DNA of 64,000 bases from Veillonella rodentium. Lineage in GTDB: Bacteria; Bacillota; Negativicutes; Veillonellales; Veillonellaceae. Positions within the stretch are counted from its first letter, which is position 1. Each line of letters opens with the position of its first letter. Made by a program: the position numbers and the translations under genes. The stretch spans positions 883,501 to 947,500 of the forward strand of contig NZ_LT906470.1 in assembly GCF_900187285.1 (NCBI RefSeq), written 5' to 3'. The notes under the pieces were generated by a model. It did no database searches and was not told the origin of the DNA. It was given only the letters and a program-made list of their open reading frames with translations. Below are positions 35,699 to 44,273 of the stretch, one piece after another.

Positions 35699-37039
35699 AT
35701 GAAAATTGTCATTGTAGGGGCCGGTAAGGTCGGCTATTCATTAGCACAACGATTGCTTCAGGATGATCATGATGTGTATGTGATCGACAAATCACCGGAA
35801 CGCATTAACAATCTTGAAAGTACTTTGGATGTCAGTTTAGTCCAGGGGAATGGCAGTGATTTACAGCTGCTCAATGAAATCGACATGTCCGATGTGGGCA
35901 TGTTTATTGCCGTAACGGATTCTGATGAAGTAAATATGCTGTCTTGTGCAGTGGCTAAAATCATGGGTGTGCCAACGACTATCGCCCGTGTACGGGATAA
36001 TAATCTGGTTGAACATATGGATGACGATATGAAAGCCAAGTTGGGCGTAGATTTATTTATCAATCCTGAGATGGTTACAGCGCAAGAATTGTTGCGAATT
36101 CTTGAAACCCCGTCTGCCATTGATGTGGAGGAATTCGGACAAGGGGCTGTGCGCCTTATGGAATTCAAGCTGAATGATGAGGTACCGATAGTGGGGCGTA
36201 CATTGAAGGATATTCAATTCCCGGAAGGGGTCCTGCTCGTAGGTATTCTAAGATATGGGGAAATGATTATTCCTCATGGTGAAAGTCAGTTACAATCCGG
36301 CGACAGCGTATTCTTTTTAGGACTTAAAGAGGGGATAGAAACGGTAGAAAATCAATGGTTTCATAATCATACGACTTTTTACAAACGTGCTGTCATCATC
36401 GGTGCAGGTTTATTGGGGCGTAATCTGACTGTACTTTTAGAACAGGCCGGCTTTTCCGTTAAGATTATTGAGAAAAATTTTGAGCGATGTGAACAGTTAG
36501 CAGCTCAAGTGGATAGAGCGATGGTCATCAATGGTGACGGTACCGATTTTGACCTGCTTGAAGCCGAAGAAATTGCGGATAGTGATGTTATCATCGCATT
36601 GACGGATGATGATAAACTGAATCTATTAGTGGCCCTTGTAGGAAAACATATGGGTATTCCGAAAACTGTAGTTCGCGTAGGTCGTCCTGAGTATATAATG
36701 CTTATGGAGCAGGTCGGTATTGACGTCGTATTTTCTCCGCGCCTCTTGACGGCAGGTCAAATTTTACGTTTTGTTCGTAGCGGAGAAGGTGTTGTATCTA
36801 TTTCCACCTTTGAAGGCGGTAAGGCGGAATCTATTGAAATCGCTATTACTGATGAATCTCCGGTGGCAGGCAAACAGTTAAAGGATATACGCCTCCCCGG
36901 AAAAGCCTTGGTCGGCGTTATCTTACGCGGTGATGAAGCCATTGTTCCTCGCGGTGACACGAGGATTCTTGATGGTGATCATATCATTATGTTTACCTTA
37001 CCTGAATCGGTAAGTAAATTACTTAAGTATCTTACGTAG
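35699..37039 (+). CDS. trkA: Trk potassium uptake regulatory protein TrkA
   Basis: Cytoplasmic NAD(H)-gated regulator of Trk potassium uptake, 446 residues with two tandem RCK units. Each unit has a Rossmann glycine motif (IVGAGKVGYSLAQ near residue 4, IIGAGLLGRNL near residue 232) and a TrkA-C domain. trkH follows 12 bp downstream, so the two make one transporter. Confidence 0.95.
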   Translation: MKIVIVGAGKVGYSLAQRLLQDDHDVYVIDKSPERINNLESTLDVSLVQGNGSDLQLLNEIDMSDVGMFIAVTDSDEVNMLSCAVAKIMGVPTTIARVRDNNLVEHMDDDMKAKLGVDLFINPEMVTAQELLRILETPSAIDVEEFGQGAVRLMEFKLNDEVPIVGRTLKDIQFPEGVLLVGILRYGEMIIPHGESQLQSGDSVFFLGLKEGIETVENQWFHNHTTFYKRAVIIGAGLLGRNLTVLLEQAGFSVKIIEKNFERCEQLAAQVDRAMVINGDGTDFDLLEAEEIADSDVIIALTDDDKLNLLVALVGKHMGIPKTVVRVGRPEYIMLMEQVGIDVVFSPRLLTAGQILRFVRSGEGVVSISTFEGGKAESIEIAITDESPVAGKQLKDIRLPGKALVGVILRGDEAIVPRGDTRILDGDHIIMFTLPESVSKLLKYLT

Positions 37040-37051
37040 TCTGGAGGGTCT

Positions 37052-38539
37052 ATGCGCATTCAAATCGTCATGTCTTTGGTGGGCAAGCTGCTTTATATTT
37101 ACGGGGTATTTACGATAATTCCCTTTATATATGGCATAGCATTTGAAACTGCATACTGGTCATTTCTAATTACTACCGGCCTTTCCGTAGTACTAGGGGC
37201 GGTTCTTGTTCGCTATGGTCGTGACAGTCAAAATTTCAGTTTGCGCGACGGCTTTCTTGTAGTATCTTCCATTTGGATTTTAACGATTATTTTAGGGGCC
37301 ATTCCCTTTCTAGGCAGTGGAATACTTACTAATGGTTTTGATGCCCTTTTTGAAGCTACATCCGGTATCACGGCTACGGGCGCTACTATAATTTATAATG
37401 TTGATGAGCTGCCGGATACGTTTATTCTTTGGCGCGGTTTAATGCACTGGATCGGCGGGATGGGGATTATCGTTTTAATTCTTTCCTTTCTAAAAAATTT
37501 AGGCGCCGATGCGGCTCATTTTTTTAATGCCGAAGCATCCGTACCTAAGGTCGGGGTGGTGATGCCTCGTGTACAATCTATAGCTCTGAAATTATGGCAG
37601 TTATACGTGGTGTTTACCGTATTATGTTTCCTTATGTTATGGGCGGGAGGACTCAGTCCTTTTGATGCGTTAAACTATGCATTCTCCATCATTTCTACGG
37701 GGGGATTTACGCCGACTACGGCAGGTGCATTTATTTATGAGCAGAACAATTATATTTGCTTTGTGTTTATATTCTTTATGATTCTTGCAGGTGGTAATTT
37801 TGCTATATATTACGGGGTATTGCAACGGGGGATAGGGGTTCTTTTACATGATTTTGAAACCCGCATGTATTGGCTCGTTTTATTTATTGGTATTGCAGTT
37901 ACGGCAATATCGTTAGCATGGCATTCGGGCTATACTGATCCCTTGCAGATCGTTCGGGATTCGGCATTTAACCTGGTGTCTTTACAGACCGGGAGCGGAT
38001 TTGCTGTCAGTGACTATGATTTATGGCCGGCAGCAGCGCAAATGATGCTGTTCATTTGTACTTTTTTCGGAGGCTGTAGCGGATCTACTACAGGGGGTAT
38101 AAAGATTATTCGTCTTATTACTCTTATTAAGAGCAGTATTCTGTATTTACGTAAATCAATTCATCCCGATATGGTACAGGTTGTGCGCATCAATGGTAAG
38201 CCGATGCCGGAAAAAGCGATTCAGATGACACAACAGTTTATATTCCTTTATTTATTGATCTATGTAGGCTCCGCTTTTTTAATGACATGTACGGGATTGA
38301 CGACTTATGATGCATTACAGGTTGTTACCGCATTTTTAAGCAATGTAGGCTTAGGCTTTGGCGGCTTTGGTCCGACTGATTCGTTTGCTGTTATGCCTAA
38401 TACGGCTAAATTAATCGCATCTGTTGATATGTTATTAGGTCGTCTGGAATTATTTACAATCCTCGTCATGTTACACCCTCAATTCTGGGAAGGTTATTTT
38501 ATCAAGAAAGAACCTCTTAAACGCTATAAAATTCTTTAG
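37052..38539 (+). CDS. trkH: Trk potassium transporter membrane subunit TrkH
   Basis: Polytopic K+ channel-like protein of 495 residues. Selectivity-loop segments are visible as ATSGITATGATI, STGGFTPTTAG, LQTGSGFAVSDY and the last VGLGFGGFGP. The intracellular GCSGSTTGGIKIIR loop is present. It partners TrkA. Confidence 0.94.
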   Translation: MRIQIVMSLVGKLLYIYGVFTIIPFIYGIAFETAYWSFLITTGLSVVLGAVLVRYGRDSQNFSLRDGFLVVSSIWILTIILGAIPFLGSGILTNGFDALFEATSGITATGATIIYNVDELPDTFILWRGLMHWIGGMGIIVLILSFLKNLGADAAHFFNAEASVPKVGVVMPRVQSIALKLWQLYVVFTVLCFLMLWAGGLSPFDALNYAFSIISTGGFTPTTAGAFIYEQNNYICFVFIFFMILAGGNFAIYYGVLQRGIGVLLHDFETRMYWLVLFIGIAVTAISLAWHSGYTDPLQIVRDSAFNLVSLQTGSGFAVSDYDLWPAAAQMMLFICTFFGGCSGSTTGGIKIIRLITLIKSSILYLRKSIHPDMVQVVRINGKPMPEKAIQMTQQFIFLYLLIYVGSAFLMTCTGLTTYDALQVVTAFLSNVGLGFGGFGPTDSFAVMPNTAKLIASVDMLLGRLELFTILVMLHPQFWEGYFIKKEPLKRYKIL

Positions 38540-38547
38540 GAGGAACG

Positions 38548-39144
38548 ATGCAGATTATAAAACGTCCGTTAGGGTTATATAAGGCTAACTGTTATGTATT
38601 GATTCAAGATGGAAAATCTCTAATCATTGATCCCGGTTTTCATAGTCATCATATAATCGATATGGTAGGAGATTCACAGCCTTTAGCCGTACTATTGACA
38701 CATGGTCATTGTGATCACGTATCCGCTTTAGATGATATCTGTGAGCATTACCATATCCCTGCGTATTTGCATCCGGAAGATCAAGAGCTGTTACAGCTTA
38801 TTAGACGGCGTCCCAGTGTATATAAAAAAAAGATGTATACCGACTGTGAAGATCTGTTGCCCGGTGAGTTGAATTTAAATCCTTTTACGATAACTGTGCA
38901 TCATACGCCGGGGCATAGTGCCGGATCGGTTTGCCTTGAAATAGGAGAATACCTTTTTACGGGGGATACTCTCTTTAAGCAAAATGTAGGGAATACAGAC
39001 AATTACAATGGCAATGCATCACAGTTATTGGACAGTATTCGTTACCTTTTGTCATTGCCTAAAAACCTGATAGTTGAGCCCGGACATAAGGGTTCTACGA
39101 CCTTACAGAATGAAGAACGTTTTATGAAAAATCTTTTGTTATAG
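38548..39144 (+). CDS. MBL-fold metallo-hydrolase (glyoxalase II-like)
   Basis: 198-residue metallo-beta-lactamase-fold hydrolase. Zinc motif THGHCDHVSALDDI is near residue 51, HHTPGHSAGSVC near residue 115, LFTGDTLF near residue 135 and EPGHKGSTT near residue 174. This is the short YcbL-like form without the C-terminal HAGH domain, so the substrate is open. AGGAGG precedes the start, 8 bp after trkH. Confidence 0.88.
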   Translation: MQIIKRPLGLYKANCYVLIQDGKSLIIDPGFHSHHIIDMVGDSQPLAVLLTHGHCDHVSALDDICEHYHIPAYLHPEDQELLQLIRRRPSVYKKKMYTDCEDLLPGELNLNPFTITVHHTPGHSAGSVCLEIGEYLFTGDTLFKQNVGNTDNYNGNASQLLDSIRYLLSLPKNLIVEPGHKGSTTLQNEERFMKNLLL

Positions 39145-39146
39145 TG

Positions 39147-39175
39147 TTGACAAATATTGTGATAACCGATATACT
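39147..39175 (+). promoter_or_regulatory. Sigma-A promoter of the tRNA cluster
   Basis: Perfect TTGACA (39147-39152), 17-bp spacer, TATACT (39170-39175), about 20 bp before tRNA-Asp and directly after the MBL gene stop. Confidence 0.88.
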
Positions 39176-39194
39176 AATCAAGTACTTTGGATAA

Positions 39195-39270
39195 GGCCCC
39201 GTGGTGTAGCGGTTAACATGTCGCCCTGTCACGGCGAAGATCGTCAGTTCAAATCTGATCGGGGTCGCCA
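39195..39270 (+). tRNA. tRNA-Asp (GTC)
   Basis: Acceptor GGCCCCG pairs with CGGGGTC; the anticodon loop CTGTCAC gives GTC; T-arm GTTCAAATC and an encoded CCA complete the 76-nt cloverleaf. First of five tandem tRNAs. Confidence 0.96.
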
Positions 39271-39274
39271 TCAT

Positions 39275-39350
<76 letters not shown>

Positions 39351-39357
39351 TGTACAT

Positions 39358-39432
39358 GCGGGAATAGCTCAGTGGTAGAGCACCGCCTTGCCAAGGCGGG
39401 GGTCGCGAGTTCGAATCTCGTTTCCCGCTCCA
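39358..39432 (+). tRNA. tRNA-Gly (GCC)
   Basis: Acceptor GCGGGAA with TTCCCGC; the anticodon loop TTGCCAA gives GCC; discriminator T and encoded CCA; 75 nt. Confidence 0.96.
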
Positions 39433-39441
39433 ATTTTATAT

Positions 39442-39516
<75 letters not shown>

Positions 39517-39530
39517 CAAACGTCATCCAT

Positions 39531-39619
39531 GCCGGGGTGGCGGAACAGGCAGACGCAACGGACTTAAAATCCGTCGGTTGGAAACAACCGTACCGGTTCG
39601 ATTCCGGTCCTCGGCACCA
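39531..39619 (+). tRNA. tRNA-Leu (TAA)
   Basis: 89-nt class II tRNA with a long variable arm (GTTGGAAACAAC). Acceptor GCCGGGG with CCTCGGC; anticodon loop CTTAAAA gives TAA; CCA encoded. Last tRNA before the terminator. Confidence 0.96.
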
Positions 39620-39621
39620 TT

Positions 39622-39646
39622 AGACTAACCTAGGTTAGTCTTTTTT
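39622..39646 (+). terminator. Intrinsic terminator of the tRNA cluster
   Basis: AGACTAACC/GGTTAGTCT (39622-39630 with 39633-39641) followed by TTTTTT. The loop is tight, so the innermost pairs are probably open. Confidence 0.88.
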
Positions 39647-39680
39647 ATTTTATATGGTAATTACCTTATAGGGGATATTT

Positions 39681-40133
39681 ATGAAGAGAAAAATTAATCT
39701 ATTGATCAGTGAATGTCTCTGCGGAGTGCCTTGTCGCTATGACGGAAAGGATAATGCACTTCCTTGCCTTAAAGAATTAGAAGCTTCATTTAACTTAATT
39801 CCTGTTTGTCCGGAGGTATTGGGTGGGTTAGATACGCCGAGACAGCCGGCGGAACGATGCGGTTCAAATATTTGTACTTGTGATGGTACTGATGTAACGG
39901 ATGCATTTTCAAATGGGGCACAGCTCGTATTAGATATAGCATTACGGAATAATTGTAAGATTGCCTTAATGAAAGCGAAAAGTCCCAGCTGCGGATATAA
40001 ACGCATTTACGATGGTACTTTTACGAAAACCCTTACAAATGGACATGGTATGACTGTGGAACGTTTATTGAATCATGACATTGAGATTTATACAGAAGAT
40101 GATGTTCTCGATTTATTAGAACAATATAAGTAA
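39681..40133 (+). CDS. DUF523 domain protein
   Basis: 150-residue conserved protein of unknown function. The cysteine-rich pattern SECLCGVPCRYDG, CPEVLGGLDTPRQPAE and KAKSPSCGYKRIYDG defines the family, and the Cys placement suggests a metal or Fe-S site. It follows the tRNA terminator and so needs its own promoter, which was not recognised. Convergent with the phosphoethanolamine transferase gene. Confidence 0.85.
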   Translation: MKRKINLLISECLCGVPCRYDGKDNALPCLKELEASFNLIPVCPEVLGGLDTPRQPAERCGSNICTCDGTDVTDAFSNGAQLVLDIALRNNCKIALMKAKSPSCGYKRIYDGTFTKTLTNGHGMTVERLLNHDIEIYTEDDVLDLLEQYK

Positions 40134-40202
40134 TATAGAAGTATTGAAATTATATAAGTTATTTAATATAATTTTGGACTTATCTAAAATGATTTACAGA
40201 GG

Positions 40203-40276
40203 AACAGCCTCCTAAGGCAATTTGATAACTATTTACTTGGTTTTGCAGTAAATACTATCAACCTTAGGAGGCTGTT
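40203..40276. repeat. Long near-perfect hairpin between convergent genes
   Basis: A 15-bp perfect outer stem (40203-40217 with 40262-40276) encloses TTGATA/TATCAA and ATTTACT/AGTAAAT, giving about 28 bp in a 74-nt hairpin with one small internal loop. The 3' side runs into TTATATTTATTT. It may be a plus-strand terminator, a palindromic mobile remnant or a small RNA. The right arm contains AGGAGG. Confidence 0.65.
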
Positions 40277-40310
40277 ATATTTATTTATATATATGTAATT
40301 AATATAAAAA

Positions 40311-42143
40311 TCATTTGCCTGCATTTACAGGGTCGTTTGTTAGGGGTTGGTCGCCGAGCAGGGTAGTAAGGTTATGCAAGTTAAAACGATACTTGCTGTT
40401 ACTGAAATCCCGCTCCGGATCATATCTATGACTCGGTGCATGCATGAGTCCTACCAAGGTATCGTATAGTAAATCATTTGTAAAATACTGATGTTCATGA
40501 CTATTGAGGGCTGATACTGTTTGTGGATAGGCAGCGCGATATTGAGGAGATAAATAAATCCAGAATGGTATATGCGTCATGATAAAGTCGAATGTGTCTG
40601 GATTGTGAGATTTATCGAGACTTTCACCATGATCGGAGAAATATACCATAGCCTGAAGATTCAGTTTTTCCTTACCATATGTATAAATTTGCTGTAACAG
40701 CCAATCCGTATAGAGTTGACTGTTCGCATAGGCTTCCTGTCCGTCAGGATAACGCCCTTGTTTCCATTTACTGAATTCATGAGGATAACGGTCATTATAA
40801 TAAATATGACTGCCCATGATATGAATCACGATAAAATTATTTTTGGTAGGATCCACGGTTTTGAGTAAGGGCAATAACGCTTCATCGTAGCGATCCGAGA
40901 ATGCATAGGATTCATGCGCCCATTTCGTCGTATCTGCTGTTTTCGCCATTAACGAGATTGCCGTATCATATTCTCCGAATACACCTTGATTACTGAACCA
41001 GGATGTAGTGTATCCAGCTTTTTTAGCGATGTCTAAAATATTGGCGGAATCGAGGAATGGCCGATCGTCATATTGATTGCGCTCAGATAGGGCGCGTTCT
41101 AAACTGGGGATGGTCTGTACATAGGATGAATATGCATTGTCAAAGAAGATAAAGTCCTTGTTATCCGCATACATAGTCCCCTGCCAAGGTGTATCATCAT
41201 AAGGAAAAGCTGGATTATACACTTTCATATAATCTCGAGAGCTCGATTCACCGATGACGAGAATGATTGTACCCGGTGTCTCTTTAGCAGCCGTATCGGT
41301 TGTATCCAAATTGAAAGAATCGAATACAAGATGATGATTATCATTATATTGCTGCATTTGTTTTACATAATCACCGGCCGAAATCCAATTGGCTACGATA
41401 CATGTTTTGGGGAATAAAAAGAATGGCACGTATACGAGAAATGCGGCTATCGAGGCGATGAGCAATGCGGATCGCATAGGTCGTGTCGTGTTGAGATTTA
41501 CCACATATTTCATGCCCAGATTAGACCAATATAATAAGTATGTCCAAAGGATTAGACCGATTCCGACGGCTATTAGGCCAGGGATGCCGGCGGCATTTTT
41601 TAAAAATCCGAAGGCTTCCTCCGGATTAGTCATGTATACTGCAAGAAGGCTGGCCGGAGTTAAACAATGCCAAGTTGTCATGTAGTAGCCGATTTGTAGG
41701 AACGGAATGAGGCTTAGTATCATGGAGAGGATAGCCATGATAAATGATGTCGTTTTATGGAATCGATTAGTCTGAGTGATTAGAAATTGAATTCCTGAAA
41801 GCCCCATAAAGATGAGAAGACCGAAGAGAAAATCATTGGCAAATTCATAAAAATATAGAGGCTTTACGTAGGACCAGTGAAATAGCAGCGGAAAGGTCAA
41901 TGCCCATAGGATGCCGACTAATCCATATCCCAAAAACGGGCGATGAAACACGGTACAGCCCATAAAATACTGAAATAAAAATGTACCTACAATGGTAGGC
42001 ACAGCTAAAATTGTAATATCTTCCACATCTAATCCTAATGTAATAGGTTCGTAGATGATGTACAGTACAATATATAACAAAATGCCTATAATACCAAAGC
42101 GAAAAATAGGATTACGTCCTATTTGCTTTATCATGGATGACAT
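40311..42143 (-). CDS. Membrane phosphoethanolamine transferase / sulfatase-fold protein
   Basis: 610 residues: five to seven N-terminal transmembrane helices (to about residue 265), then a periplasmic alkaline-phosphatase-fold domain. Catalytic segments include TIILVIGESSSRDYMKVYNP (nucleophile region), WFSNQGVFGEYD, HIMGSHIYYNDRYP and YFSDHGESLDKS. The GESSSR motif has Ser where pEtN transferases usually have Thr. The likely role is adding phosphoethanolamine to LPS or another envelope glycan, consistent with a diderm cell; LTA synthase-like activity cannot be excluded. ATG 42143 is preferred over 42170 because AGAGAGG lies between them. Confidence 0.82.
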   Translation of the reverse strand: MSSMIKQIGRNPIFRFGIIGILLYIVLYIIYEPITLGLDVEDITILAVPTIVGTFLFQYFMGCTVFHRPFLGYGLVGILWALTFPLLFHWSYVKPLYFYEFANDFLFGLLIFMGLSGIQFLITQTNRFHKTTSFIMAILSMILSLIPFLQIGYYMTTWHCLTPASLLAVYMTNPEEAFGFLKNAAGIPGLIAVGIGLILWTYLLYWSNLGMKYVVNLNTTRPMRSALLIASIAAFLVYVPFFLFPKTCIVANWISAGDYVKQMQQYNDNHHLVFDSFNLDTTDTAAKETPGTIILVIGESSSRDYMKVYNPAFPYDDTPWQGTMYADNKDFIFFDNAYSSYVQTIPSLERALSERNQYDDRPFLDSANILDIAKKAGYTTSWFSNQGVFGEYDTAISLMAKTADTTKWAHESYAFSDRYDEALLPLLKTVDPTKNNFIVIHIMGSHIYYNDRYPHEFSKWKQGRYPDGQEAYANSQLYTDWLLQQIYTYGKEKLNLQAMVYFSDHGESLDKSHNPDTFDFIMTHIPFWIYLSPQYRAAYPQTVSALNSHEHQYFTNDLLYDTLVGLMHAPSHRYDPERDFSNSKYRFNLHNLTTLLGDQPLTNDPVNAGK

Positions 42144-42227
42144 AATACAGCCTCTCTTACAAGAAAACAATAATATATAATAACTACTCTAATAAAGATA
42201 GCAGATGAATGCAAAAAAAACAATTAT

Positions 42228-42257
42228 TTGAAAGTACTATGATAAATGCTTTATAAT
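42228..42257 (+). promoter_or_regulatory. Promoter of the scpA operon
   Basis: TTGAAA (42228-42233), 18-bp spacer, perfect TATAAT (42252-42257). Transcription would start about 32 bp before the scpA start codon. Confidence 0.6.
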
Positions 42258-42295
42258 TATATGGTTAAATATATTATTTCTGAGGGTTGGGAATT

Positions 42296-43021
42296 ATGGG
42301 CGATTATAATTACAAGCTGGACGTTTTCGAAGGTCCTCTTGATTTGCTGTTGCATCTTATCGAAAAACATAAAATAGATATCACCGATATTCCTATCGTG
42401 GAGATTACGAGCCAATACTTGGAGTATCTGGATAATTGGAACCATTTTGATATTTATTACAGCAGTGAATTCCTCGTTATGGCATCCACATTATTGCAAA
42501 TTAAATCACGAATGCTGCTTCCCAAGGCGGAACCGGAACCGGACGAAGCGGAAGATCCTCGGGATGAGCTGGTGGCTAAGTTAGTGGAGTTTAAAAAGAT
42601 TAAAGACTTCACGGCTCTACTTATGGAACGTACGTCCACATCTTCCGACTGTTTTAGCCGTCCCGAAGAAACCAGTGTGCTGGGATTAGATAATGTTTAT
42701 AATTTTGAACTTTCACAGCTGTATCAGATCTTTTATCAGACATTGAAACGTGCAAGGGAAATATCTGATGAAGAATCTTTACATGAAGTTAAAGTGGAAA
42801 AGGATATATATAGTTTAGAGGATATGATTTTGTCTCTGTCCAGCCGTATTCGCCGTGGTGAAAGCCTTTATTTTAGAGAATTACTCATAGCTATTGAGAC
42901 GAAGAGCGGTATGGTTACAATATTCATGGCCGTCTTGGAGTTACTTAAACAGCAAGTGATGGAAATGCGGAGCGAAGGTGAAGATATTATCTTTACAGCA
43001 ACCGTAGGACAAAATTTGTAG
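42296..43021 (+). CDS. scpA: Segregation and condensation protein A
   Basis: Kleisin subunit of the SMC-ScpAB condensin, 241 residues. YKLDVFEGPLDLLLHLIEKHKIDITDIPI at the N-terminus and the C-terminal winged helix (FRELLIAIETKSGMVTIFMAVLELL) are typical. ATG 42296 has GAGGGTTGGGA upstream; a TTG at 42287 is possible but less likely. scpB follows 12 bp later. Confidence 0.93.
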   Translation: MGDYNYKLDVFEGPLDLLLHLIEKHKIDITDIPIVEITSQYLEYLDNWNHFDIYYSSEFLVMASTLLQIKSRMLLPKAEPEPDEAEDPRDELVAKLVEFKKIKDFTALLMERTSTSSDCFSRPEETSVLGLDNVYNFELSQLYQIFYQTLKRAREISDEESLHEVKVEKDIYSLEDMILSLSSRIRRGESLYFRELLIAIETKSGMVTIFMAVLELLKQQVMEMRSEGEDIIFTATVGQNL

Positions 43022-43033
43022 AAAGGGGACACT

Positions 43034-43543
43034 ATGTCGTTACCGACAAAGCATTTAGAGGCTGTTTTATTTTCTGCTGCGAAACCGATATCTCTGGATA
43101 TGTTGGCGGATGTTTTCGAGCTTTCAGAACAGGAAATAGCTGATTATATTGAATCATTACAATCTGAATTGGAATTGAATGATCGGGGGATACGTGTTCG
43201 TGTATCCGGTGCCGGTGTAGAATTGGTGAGTGTCAGTGAATCAGCGCCATATGTGGGACATATCCGCAAGCGGGAAGATAAATTATCGAATGCAGCAATG
43301 GAAACATTGGCTGTTATCGCTTATAAGCAGCCTATTACAAAGGCGGAAATTGAAGAAGTCCGCGGGGTTAATAGCGATAAAATTATCAAACAGTTGCTTA
43401 CCAGATCTCTCATTGCTGAACTGGGACATAAGGATACGGTAGGACGACCAATTTTATATGGCACGACGGATGAGTTTTTGCGCAGTGCCGGTGTCGAATC
43501 GATAGATGCACTGCATCAGGAAGTATCGGAAACAGAAGGGTAA
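43034..43543 (+). CDS. scpB: Segregation and condensation protein B
   Basis: 169-residue winged-helix dimer that binds ScpA. LEAVLFSAAKPISLDMLADVF near residue 6 and ETLAVIAYKQPITKAEIEEVRGVNSD near residue 90 are the family signatures. It ends one base before the rluB start. Confidence 0.94.
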   Translation: MSLPTKHLEAVLFSAAKPISLDMLADVFELSEQEIADYIESLQSELELNDRGIRVRVSGAGVELVSVSESAPYVGHIRKREDKLSNAAMETLAVIAYKQPITKAEIEEVRGVNSDKIIKQLLTRSLIAELGHKDTVGRPILYGTTDEFLRSAGVESIDALHQEVSETEG

Positions 43544-43544
43544 T

Positions 43545-44273
43545 ATGGAACGATTACAGAAATATATTGCCAGTTGTGGTATTGCATCACGACGTAAGGC
43601 GGAGGCATTGATTGCTGAAGGTCATGTTCAGGTTAATGGCCGTAAAGTAACGGAGCTAGGCGTAAAAATCGATCCGCAAAAGGATCGCGTTAAAGTAGAT
43701 GGTCAATTATTGGCACAAGAAAAACCGGTATATTATTTATTGAATAAGCCTAAAGGGGTCATCACATCCGTATCGGATCCGCAGGGGAGAGAAACCGTGT
43801 TGGATTATATAAAAAATGAATCGAAACGTATTTATCCTGTAGGTCGTCTCGATTTATATACGGAGGGATTATTATTGCTCACCAATGATGGAGAGTTGGC
43901 GCAGAATTTGACACATCCTTCAAAAGGTGTAGAAAAAACATACGAAGTTCGCATCAAAGGTCGAGTACGGGATGAAGATTTACAAATCATTGCGAACGGT
44001 GTCAATCTTGAAGACGGTATGACAGCACCGGCTACGATTATAGATCTTGGTTTTGACGATCATAACGGGATTCATGAGGTGGAGATTACAATTCACGAAG
44101 GAAAGAACCGTCAGGTACGACGCATGTTTGAGCATTTCGGATATCGCATTCACAATTTAAAGCGCATCGCTTACGGGGGGCTTACGTTAGGCGGTGTAAA
44201 GAGAGGCGGTTCGCGGGAGTTGACGCCTCGCGAGGTGAAAGCTTTAAAAGCGTTGGGGTCTGATAAGAAATGA
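43545..44273 (+). CDS. rluB: 23S rRNA pseudouridine synthase, RluB family
   Basis: 242 residues. The N-terminal S4 RNA-binding domain (MERLQKYIASCGIASRRKAE) is followed by the pseudouridine synthase domain with the catalytic Asp in PVGRLDLYTEGLLLLTNDG. KNRQVRRMFEHFGY closes the core. RluB modifies 23S rRNA near helix 89. ATG 43545 immediately follows the scpB stop, whose end supplies an AGAAGGG site; an upstream in-frame ATG at 43506 would overlap scpB. Confidence 0.92.
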   Translation: MERLQKYIASCGIASRRKAEALIAEGHVQVNGRKVTELGVKIDPQKDRVKVDGQLLAQEKPVYYLLNKPKGVITSVSDPQGRETVLDYIKNESKRIYPVGRLDLYTEGLLLLTNDGELAQNLTHPSKGVEKTYEVRIKGRVRDEDLQIIANGVNLEDGMTAPATIIDLGFDDHNGIHEVEITIHEGKNRQVRRMFEHFGYRIHNLKRIAYGGLTLGGVKRGGSRELTPREVKALKALGSDKK

